From Bacteroidota bacterium (GTDB lineage Bacteria; Bacteroidota; Bacteroidia; Flavobacteriales; Flavobacteriaceae), in NCBI GenBank assembly GCA_024278565.1, contig JAJRSY010000281.1:1-6020 (forward strand): DNA of 6,020 bases, in the 5' to 3' direction. This document shows, one piece after another, positions 1 through 5,379 of the stretch. Within the stretch, counting starts at the first letter, position 1. Each line of letters begins with the position of its first letter. The translations under genes and the position numbers were made by a program. The notes below the pieces were generated by a model. The model searched no databases. It was not told the origin of the DNA and worked only from the letters and a program-made list of their open reading frames with translations.

Positions 1-249
1 ATCATTGGGCACACCATGGGTTGCCCATCGTGTATGGCCAATACCTAGACTTCCTTCCAATGAAATAGTACTTTTGGCCGTCGTCTTCAGGTCTTCTACC
101 TTGCCCTTTGTCTTGGCAAGATTAATGTTCGTGCCATCGTAAATGGCAACACCAGCACTATCGTACCCTCTATACTCAAGTCTTTGAAGTCCTTTTATAA
201 TAATCGGATAGGCATCTCTATGCCCTATATATCCTACAATTCCACACAT
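1..249 (-). CDS. glmS: Glutamine--fructose-6-phosphate aminotransferase (isomerizing), N-terminal part, cut by window edge
   Basis: GlmS converts fructose-6-phosphate and glutamine to glucosamine-6-phosphate and glutamate in the cytoplasm, the entry step to UDP-GlcNAc for peptidoglycan and surface glycans. Translating the minus strand from the ATG at 249-247 gives 83 codons with no stop before the window edge. They match the class II (Ntn) glutaminase domain closely: MCGIVGYIG at the start, with Cys2 becoming the N-terminal nucleophile after Met removal; GLQRLEYRGYDSAGVA at about residues 20-35; and GHTRWATHG at 71-79, which holds the glutamine-binding arginine and histidine. The start is fixed because the catalytic Cys must directly follow Met. 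The rest of the glutaminase domain and the two SIS sugar-isomerase domains lie outside the window. It follows the DUF4270 gene on the same strand after 149 bp, so it may be co-transcribed or have its own promoter. The related amidotransferase PurF is less likely given the close match to GlmS in the TRWATHG segment. Confidence 0.96.
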   Translation of the reverse strand, partial: MCGIVGYIGHRDAYPIIIKGLQRLEYRGYDSAGVAIYDGTNINLAKTKGKVEDLKTTAKSTISLEGSLGIGHTRWATHGVPND

Positions 250-398
250 AAATTATACTTTTTTTGGGCGTTAATTATTATACCCCTATTTTAGATTCAT
301 TCTTTAATTATAGTTGCTAATAACATATACAACGTAAAAAAAATTCTAGCGGTATACATGAAAGACCTGAAAAGCACCTTTGACCGATTTGCTGTGCA

Positions 399-2255
399 CT
401 AATCAGTCTTGGTGTAGAAAATTTCAAGTTTCAATTTCTTGTCCTCGTTCTCTTGAGACACATTACTGCCAAAAAGAACGGTGCCCAAGGGGCTAATGGT
501 AGAGATAATGGGAATATCCCTTTCCTCGCTTGTAAGCATAGCGTTCACCGCACCCGTAGACCTTATATCTGGGGTAATCGTCACCCCCAAGGTTGCGTTT
601 GACGAATCGCGCACGATTAAATTGTTAATATGGTTGGTTATTTTAATCACGTACTTGACCCCTTTGCCACCCTCTGTCTTTAAAATTCCATCATAGAGCG
701 GGTAACTGGCCAAACTACTGTTACGATCGGCGGCATCTAAACTTCTATCAAAAAGGGGTTGTTTGGTCTCTGCGTTGTAGAGGTACAACCTTGGCACTTC
801 TATAAGATTGCCATCTTTATCAACGATATTGCCAGAAGCGTCAAGAGTTGCCCGATCTACATGAAAAACCAGATTGGCTTCGTTGATGATCCAGTTGTTG
901 GCCTTGATCTGGTTAATGGCCTCTTCACCATTACCAGCATCGAAAAGATTGATTTCTGCAAATGACCCTGCCCCGCCTTTTAAGTATAACCTTGAAGCGT
1001 TTTCGGTTGCATCTAAACTATTCACTATTTCGGGTGATAGGGGGCCATTGATAAGGGTATTTACCGCATTGCCCGAAATAAATCCGTTCTCGTTTGATTT
1101 CAACAACGAGAACACAAAATCTTTTTCTTTTTTTTCCGTTGTTTCTTCAGTGGTATTATAGCTGTCATATTCATAGGTCATTGTGATCTTTGCCGCTTTT
1201 AGGTCTAACAAAAAGTAAAGGTCCTCGGGTCCTTGGGTTATTGATAAATGTACCCCCCTCATAAACTCACTGAAATTGGCTTGGCTCAAAAGTTCGGAAC
1301 CGCCTTCTTTATTGAGAATGTTCTCTTGAAAAAAATCTTTGTCGAGTTCAACCCAAATGCCCGGTGCCAACCTACTAGATATAGCACCTATCTCGTTAAT
1401 GTCGGGCGTATTAGGGTCATCTACTTCCACTTTGAACAAAATTTCATGATCATCGATAGTGACCATATCATCAAAAAAGACCTCTGAAACAAAGGTCGGT
1501 GAAAACTGCTGGTCCGAAAAATACTCCTGTGCTTCTTGAAAACCGGTGCTCGGATCCAAATCGCGCAAGAAAAAAGTAGAACGCTCGATTTTAAGGTTAA
1601 ATGGCGCTTCACGGTTTCCGTAAATACTGTCCAGCTCAACTCTTTTCGCAAAAACATCCTTCACCGTATCGGTATCTTGGCCATCATTGGTGCCATCGCC
1701 ATCGGTATCAACATTTAGGGGGTTGGTGCCGTTGGCTTTTTCTTGGTTATCGGTTACCCCATCACCATCTGAATCACTATTGGGATCATTGGGGTCTGCA
1801 TCGAACTCATCATCGACTCCGTCAAGATCTGAATCACGCAATTGGTTGCTTTTCACAAAGTAAGGTATATATAGGTATACTTCCTTCACCACTTCGTTTT
1901 CTTCTATTTCGGTAGGTTTTGTGGAATCAGGATTTTCTTCTACCTGCTGTGAATTAACTCCAAAAACTGGGTTCACCTCTTGCAATAGCAGCTGCGATGT
2001 TATTCGGGCTTCGGTCTTTCCGTAAACGGGATCGTTAAAAACACCCAACTGATAAATAGGTAGTTTGTTGGTGCGTACCGCTTTGACATTTTTATTGAAC
2101 GCAAAAACATCGTACACTGCTTTATCTGTAATAAAGGGCTTGCCGTCGATTACGCCTGTACCTATGGTGGTCAGATCTTGCTCACAGGAGACCAGGGCTA
2201 CTACAAGTAAAATTCCTGCCAAGACAGGAAATTTAAATCCGTTTAAAAAGTTCAT
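399..2255 (-). CDS. DUF4270 family lipoprotein with an inserted aspartate-rich calcium-binding-type block
   Basis: A 618-residue exported lipoprotein. I recognise it as DUF4270 from its opening, its length and its place next to glmS and the glycogen synthase-like gene; no biochemical function is known to me. Residues 1-23 are a signal peptide with hydrophobic core (about 9-22) ending in the lipobox LVSC, so Cys24 should be lipidated. It is the only cysteine in the protein. The acidic residues after it (CEQD) would fit, but do not prove, export to the cell surface as in other Bacteroidota lipoproteins. Residues 141-196 are dense in Asp, Gly and Asn (DSDGDGVTD, DTDGDGTND) and resemble thrombospondin type 3 calcium-binding repeats. 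The remainder looks beta-rich and globular, with no membrane segments. The ATG is 5 bp after the stop of the upstream glycogen synthase-like gene, which indicates one operon and perhaps translational coupling. The family assignment is from memory; the lipoprotein call is read directly. Confidence 0.88.
   Translation of the reverse strand: MNFLNGFKFPVLAGILLVVALVSCEQDLTTIGTGVIDGKPFITDKAVYDVFAFNKNVKAVRTNKLPIYQLGVFNDPVYGKTEARITSQLLLQEVNPVFGVNSQQVEENPDSTKPTEIEENEVVKEVYLYIPYFVKSNQLRDSDLDGVDDEFDADPNDPNSDSDGDGVTDNQEKANGTNPLNVDTDGDGTNDGQDTDTVKDVFAKRVELDSIYGNREAPFNLKIERSTFFLRDLDPSTGFQEAQEYFSDQQFSPTFVSEVFFDDMVTIDDHEILFKVEVDDPNTPDINEIGAISSRLAPGIWVELDKDFFQENILNKEGGSELLSQANFSEFMRGVHLSITQGPEDLYFLLDLKAAKITMTYEYDSYNTTEETTEKKEKDFVFSLLKSNENGFISGNAVNTLINGPLSPEIVNSLDATENASRLYLKGGAGSFAEINLFDAGNGEEAINQIKANNWIINEANLVFHVDRATLDASGNIVDKDGNLIEVPRLYLYNAETKQPLFDRSLDAADRNSSLASYPLYDGILKTEGGKGVKYVIKITNHINNLIVRDSSNATLGVTITPDIRSTGAVNAMLTSEERDIPIISTISPLGTVLFGSNVSQENEDKKLKLEIFYTKTD
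1668..1835 (-). repeat. Aspartate-rich TSP3-like repeats inside the DUF4270 lipoprotein
   Basis: This stretch encodes residues 141-196 of the DUF4270 protein. It holds at least three units with the D-x-D-x-D-G pattern: DSDLDGVDD, DSDGDGVTD and DTDGDGTND, separated by DPNDPNS and a linker containing GTNPLNV. This pattern is typical of thrombospondin type 3 repeats, in which side-chain aspartates wrap around calcium ions. It lies between a strand-like segment (YLYIPYF, 127-133) and VELDSIYGN, so it looks like an insertion into one loop of the host domain. Calcium binding is inferred from the pattern. Confidence 0.85.
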
Positions 2256-2260
2256 TTAGA

Positions 2261-3070
2261 TTATTTTAAAACTTCGGTGTTATAAAAATTCACATAGGCT
2301 TCTTCAAACTCTTGAAAAGGAACGTATGGCAACACAGGTTTTTGAAGGTTGGAAATATGGGTCAATACCTCTTCGGGAATTTCTTCGGAGGCTAAAATAA
2401 TCGCATCTGAATAATCTACGGCTATTTTTAACAAATTATTATAATTGGGCGAGGTAAGCAATTCAATACTATCTTCTGGCACCCCGTCAAAAGCGATCTT
2501 TTTAACTATGTCTTTATCAAGTTCACCATCAAAAGATTTTCCGTAGACCGAGGTCACTATTTTACTTTCACTGAACAAGGGTTCATCAGCATAGTATTTT
2601 CTGAGATATAACGGAAGTAATGAAGCCATCCACCCATGTATATGAATAATGTCTGGTGACCAATTCAATTTCTTTACGGTTTCTACAACACCCTTTGCAA
2701 AAAAAATAGCGCGTTGGTCGTTATCTTGAAAAATATCCCCGTTCTCATCAGTGAAAATCGCCTTTCTTTTGAAATACTCATCATTGTCGATGAAATATAC
2801 CTGAATACGCTCTTTCGGAATGGAAGCGACCCTAATGATCAAAGGCATATCCATATCATTGATGACCAAGTTCATACCCGACAAGCGAATAACTTCGTGA
2901 AGTTGGTGCCTACGCTCATTGATGTTACCGTACCTAGGCATGAATATTCGAATCTGGCCTCCTTTACTATTGACCATTTTTGGAGTTTCATAAGACATTA
3001 ACGAAACCTCGTTCTCCGGCAAATAGGGCACTAATTCTGAAGATACAAACAATATCTTTTTACCATTCAT
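2261..3070 (-). CDS. Single-domain glycogen/starch synthase-like protein (GT5 N-terminal domain only)
   Basis: A 269-residue cytoplasmic protein matching only the N-terminal half of GT-B glycogen/starch synthases, which are normally about 480 residues. It begins with the family's KKILFVSSELVPY (4-16), then VNSKGGQIRIFMPRYG (33-48, the strand-helix-strand before the acceptor region), then SPDIIHIHGWMASLLPLYL (138-156), corresponding to the canonical HxHDWHA segment. The ADP-glucose-binding KxGGL loop expected near residues 15-20 is replaced by LPENEVSL. The canonical HDWH is HGWM here, and the whole C-terminal nucleotide-binding domain is absent. The reading frame ends cleanly and the next gene follows after 5 bp, so this is a compact gene and not a frameshifted relic. 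Standard ADP-glucose transfer seems unlikely; a binding or regulatory role, or an unusual transferase, is inference. I leave the symbol glgA off for that reason. The ATG at 3070 directly precedes the conserved first strand and lies about 30 nt below a good promoter element. Confidence 0.87.
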   Translation of the reverse strand: MNGKKILFVSSELVPYLPENEVSLMSYETPKMVNSKGGQIRIFMPRYGNINERRHQLHEVIRLSGMNLVINDMDMPLIIRVASIPKERIQVYFIDNDEYFKRKAIFTDENGDIFQDNDQRAIFFAKGVVETVKKLNWSPDIIHIHGWMASLLPLYLRKYYADEPLFSESKIVTSVYGKSFDGELDKDIVKKIAFDGVPEDSIELLTSPNYNNLLKIAVDYSDAIILASEEIPEEVLTHISNLQKPVLPYVPFQEFEEAYVNFYNTEVLK

Positions 3071-3106
3071 AAAAGCTGGGTTTTATTTAAAATATGAGCG
3101 TAACGA

Positions 3107-3114
3107 CAAAGTTA
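3107..3114 (-). promoter_or_regulatory. Putative promoter -7 element for the glycogen synthase-like/DUF4270 operon
   Basis: On the minus strand this reads TAACTTTG, an exact match to the Bacteroidota -7 consensus TAnnTTTG. Transcription would start near 3103, giving a 5' leader of roughly 30 nt before the ATG at 3070. No clear TTG -33 element is found 17-23 bp upstream; the nearest is a TTA-like triplet. The exact -7 match in a short intergenic gap, correctly oriented, is the whole case. Confidence 0.6.
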
Positions 3115-3145
3115 CAAAAATTATGCAGATTAGCCGTAATTATAG

Positions 3146-3153
3146 TAAGTTTG
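3146..3153 (+). promoter_or_regulatory. Putative promoter -7 element for panC
   Basis: TAAGTTTG is an exact match to the Bacteroidota TAnnTTTG element, 22 bp before the panC ATG at 3176. The predicted start near 3157 would give a leader of only about 19 nt. The -33 region is weak, with no TTG at 17-23 bp spacing. It lies back to back with the minus-strand element at 3107-3114, so the two upstream promoter halves would share the same ~30 bp. Confidence 0.6.
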
Positions 3154-3175
3154 CTAGCCTTTTAACATCGGGTTT

Positions 3176-4021
3176 ATGGTATTGGTAAAAACCGAAAAAG
3201 AACTAAAAGCACATCTATCTTCCTTGAATGCCCACAAAGGACTGGGGCTGGTACCTACCATGGGTGCATTGCACAAGGGGCATGCATCATTAATTACCAA
3301 AGCGGTTTCTGAAAATGATACAGTGATCGTAAGCATTTTTGTCAACCCAACCCAGTTCGACAATGAAGAAGATCTTATTAAATACCCAAAAACGTTCAAT
3401 GCCGATCTGAAACTACTCGAACGAATCTCTGACAAAATCATCGTATTCGCACCTTCAATTAAAGCGATTTACGGAAATCAAGTGAAATCAAGGTCATATG
3501 ATTTCAATGGTCTTGATCAAGTCATGGAAGGCGCATTCAGAGATGGGCATTTTGACGGGGTAGGCACCATAGTAGAAGCTTTGTTGACTATTGTCAGCCC
3601 AAACAGGGCCTATTTTGGCAAAAAAGATTTTCAGCAACTACAGATTATCAAAAAACTGGTTGAAACCCAAAAGCTCGCTGTTGAAATTATTGGCTGCCCG
3701 ATTGTCAGGGAAACCAATGGTCTTGCTTTGAGTTCAAGAAATGAAAGACTATCGAAAACCCTTAGGTCTGAAGCTTCGTTTATTTACAAAACCCTCAAAG
3801 CTGCCAAAATAAAATTTGGCACAAAAAGTGCTTCCTATGTTAAGGAATGGGTGCAAAAACAATTTAAAGAACATCCTGAACTAAGACTTGAATATATTGA
3901 GATTACCGATGTTGATACGTTACAATCCATCCAAAGAAAAAAGAAAAATACAAAATATAGGGCCTTTGTTGCCGTTTATGCGAAAGACGTTCGTCTAATA
4001 GACAACATAGCACTCAATTAA
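3176..4021 (+). CDS. panC: Pantothenate synthetase (pantoate--beta-alanine ligase)
   Basis: PanC joins pantoate and beta-alanine with ATP, through a pantoyl-adenylate, to make pantothenate in the cytoplasm. The 281 residues equal the usual family length. Visible motifs in order are VPTMGALHKGH (26-36, the HxGH-type ATP signature with His33 and His36), VSIFVNPTQF (52-61, pantoate site), EGAFRDGHFDGVGTIV (118-133), YFGKKDFQQL (146-155) and RETNGLALSSRN (178-189, the KMSKS-like ATP loop). The C-terminal dimer domain follows with RAFVAVYAKDVRLIDN near the end. The ATG at 3176 puts the ATP motif at the normal distance from the N-terminus, and no better upstream start exists. It leads the plus-strand gene run and is followed 13 bp later by panD, whose product supplies its beta-alanine. 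Confidence 0.98.
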   Translation: MVLVKTEKELKAHLSSLNAHKGLGLVPTMGALHKGHASLITKAVSENDTVIVSIFVNPTQFDNEEDLIKYPKTFNADLKLLERISDKIIVFAPSIKAIYGNQVKSRSYDFNGLDQVMEGAFRDGHFDGVGTIVEALLTIVSPNRAYFGKKDFQQLQIIKKLVETQKLAVEIIGCPIVRETNGLALSSRNERLSKTLRSEASFIYKTLKAAKIKFGTKSASYVKEWVQKQFKEHPELRLEYIEITDVDTLQSIQRKKKNTKYRAFVAVYAKDVRLIDNIALN

Positions 4022-4022
4022 C

Positions 4023-4030
4023 TAACTTTG
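4023..4030 (+). promoter_or_regulatory. Putative promoter -7 element directly before panD
   Basis: TAACTTTG fits TAnnTTTG exactly and lies in the 13-bp gap between the panC stop and the panD start, four bases before the panD ATG. Since this element normally centres about 7 bp before the transcription start, the start would fall at or next to the A of the ATG (4035), giving a leaderless or nearly leaderless message. No TTG -33 element stands at normal spacing inside the panC end, so the site could be chance sequence. Confidence 0.45.
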
Positions 4031-4034
4031 TACC

Positions 4035-4385
4035 ATGCAAATTGAAGTACTTAAATCAAAGATCCACCGTGTAAAAGTTACCGGAGCAGACCTTAATTAT
4101 ATAGGAAGCATCACCATTGATGAAGATTTGATGGATGCTGCCAATATCGTACAAGGCGAAAAAGTACAGATCGTGAACAACCACAATGGTGAGCGATTGG
4201 AAACCTATGCCATTCCTGGGCCCAGAGGCAGTGGTGAAATAACATTAAATGGTGCCGCATCTCGAAAAGTAGCCGTTGGAGATATCTTGATTTTGATAAC
4301 CTACGCAAGAATGGATATTGAGGACGCGAAGAAATTCAACCCTTCTTTGGTGTTCCCCAACGAAGCGAACAACCTATTGAACTGA
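4035..4385 (+). CDS. panD: Aspartate 1-decarboxylase (pyruvoyl-dependent proenzyme)
   Basis: PanD decarboxylates L-aspartate to beta-alanine, the co-substrate of PanC. The 116-residue product is a zymogen that cleaves itself between Gly24 and Ser25; Ser25 becomes the pyruvoyl cofactor on the alpha chain. The sequence shows KSKIHRVKVTGADLNYIGS (7-25) with Lys9, His11, Tyr22 and the Gly-Ser cleavage pair in place. It also shows ERLETYAI (53-60) with Arg54, Thr57 and Tyr58, then GPRGSGEITLNGAASR (62-77), and VGDILILITYA (81-91). These are the conserved active-site positions of the bacterial enzyme, and the length is normal. I see no partner gene for the maturation factor PanM in this window, and such a factor is not expected outside enterobacteria. 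Its place immediately behind panC and the shared strand indicate a joint pantothenate operon, possibly with an extra promoter at 4023-4030. Confidence 0.98.
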   Translation: MQIEVLKSKIHRVKVTGADLNYIGSITIDEDLMDAANIVQGEKVQIVNNHNGERLETYAIPGPRGSGEITLNGAASRKVAVGDILILITYARMDIEDAKKFNPSLVFPNEANNLLN

Positions 4386-4387
4386 CA

Positions 4388-5353
4388 TTGGGCAAAACAG
4401 TGAAAAAAATAGTGAAACTAATACTCCCAATTGCCTTGGGAGTTTTTTTGGTCTGGTACCTCTACAACTCAACTACGCCAGAACAACGACAAGAGATCTG
4501 GGGTCATATCAAAAACGCAGACCCTTTATGGATCGGTATTTCAATCTGTATTGGTGTTCTAAGCCATATTTCAAGAGCCATTCGATGGAATTATCTATTA
4601 GAACCTTTGGGCTACAAACCCAAATTAAGCAATAGTATTTTCATTATTCTGACCTCTTATTTGGCGAATTTGGGCATACCAAGATCTGGCGAGTTTCTAA
4701 GGGCGACGGAGTTGGCCACCTATGAAAATGTGCCTTTTGAAAAAGGGTTCGGTACCATAGTGACCGAACGTATAATCGATGTAATCATGCTCTTACTCAT
4801 CATCATAACCGCCCTGCTCTATCAGACTGAACTTGTTCTTGGGTTTGTCGCAGAAAGTGGTGTTGGCCTTTATGGAGGCCTGATAGCCCTTATTGTTGGT
4901 GTTTTGGGGTTGTTCATTGTTGTTCGACTGATTAAAAAATCAACCTCTGGTTTCGCCCTAAAACTAAAGGATTTTTTAACTAGCCTGTTAGAAGGTGTTC
5001 TGAGTATTTTTAAAATGAAGCATAAATGGGCTTTTATCTTTCATACCCTCTTTATTTGGGCTGCCTATTTCGCCATGTTCTGGGTCGTCAAATTCACGGT
5101 CTTTGAAACCGCTGACCTATCAATAGGACCACTATTAGTTGCATTTGTTGGCGGCGCTATTGCTATGACCACTACCAATGGGGGCTTTATTGCCTACCCA
5201 GCATTCGTCAGTAAGTCTTTAGAGATTTTTGGGGTCGGTATCGTTTCTGGTAATGCCTTCGGATGGATCATGTGGATCTCCCAAACCCTTATGGTCATCG
5301 TTTTTGGGGCAATATCTTTTCTGGTATTACCGTTATTGAACAGAAACCAATAG
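4388..5353 (+). CDS. Lysylphosphatidylglycerol synthase TM-region family inner membrane protein (YbhN/UPF0104-like), TTG start
   Basis: A 321-residue polytopic inner-membrane protein of the family that includes the flippase half of MprF, but without the lysyl-transferase domain. Hydrophobic segments lie at about 8-26, 47-62, 82-97, 131-146, 160-182, 214-235, 247-262 and 290-316. Family signatures are SRAIRWNYLLEPLGY (62-76), the loop IPRSGEFLRATEL (97-109, PxRxGExxR), and TERIIDV (126-132). GGFIAYPA (265-272) replaces the more usual PxPGGxG segment. Moving a lipid or lipid-linked substrate is the likely role, but the substrate cannot be told. No in-frame ATG occurs between the upstream stop at 4319 and codon 134, so the start must be non-ATG. 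TTG at 4388, 2 bp after the panD stop, is chosen because it keeps the whole basic N-terminus; GTG at 4400 or 4412 is possible. The near contact with panD suggests coupled translation. Confidence 0.9.
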   Translation: MGKTVKKIVKLILPIALGVFLVWYLYNSTTPEQRQEIWGHIKNADPLWIGISICIGVLSHISRAIRWNYLLEPLGYKPKLSNSIFIILTSYLANLGIPRSGEFLRATELATYENVPFEKGFGTIVTERIIDVIMLLLIIITALLYQTELVLGFVAESGVGLYGGLIALIVGVLGLFIVVRLIKKSTSGFALKLKDFLTSLLEGVLSIFKMKHKWAFIFHTLFIWAAYFAMFWVVKFTVFETADLSIGPLLVAFVGGAIAMTTTNGGFIAYPAFVSKSLEIFGVGIVSGNAFGWIMWISQTLMVIVFGAISFLVLPLLNRNQ

Positions 5354-5379
5354 CAATACCATTGCCAAAACACTTTTAC

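Noticed and set aside
303..332. Minus-strand TTG (330-332), 19-bp spacer and TAATTAAA (303-310) as a glmS promoter.
   Set aside because: Spacing fits, but the -7 half keeps only the TA of TAnnTTTG plus one T, and the region is AT-rich enough for this by chance. No better candidate was found in the 149-bp gap, so a separate glmS promoter is left open.
336..400. T-run on the minus strand (A-run at 336-343) after the DUF4270 stop as an intrinsic terminator.
   Set aside because: The sequence before the T-run forms no convincing GC-rich stem; the only pairings (AAAG/CTTT near 371-382, GTATAC near 352-357) are too short, and the first is not next to the run.
481..1487. Several plus-strand open frames of 60-95 codons opposite the DUF4270 gene.
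   Set aside because: Their translations show no domain and they run opposite a long lipoprotein frame with clear signal peptide and repeats; they are antisense shadows.
1601..1915. His/Arg-rich plus-strand frame (104 codons) opposite the aspartate-rich block.
   Set aside because: Its odd His/Trp/Arg composition is what the complement of repeated GAT/GGC codons yields, so it is a by-product of the TSP3-like repeats.
2261..3070. Reading the short glycogen synthase gene as a truncated pseudogene.
   Set aside because: The frame is clean, has a promoter-like element, is coupled to the next gene with a 5-bp gap, and no remnant of the missing domain follows it.
5336..5364. TTG (5336-5338), 18-bp spacer and TACCATTG (5357-5364) as a promoter for the putative esterase gene.
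   Set aside because: The -7 element has a mismatch in the TTTG core and lies across the end of the preceding gene in a 26-bp gap; read-through explains expression as well.
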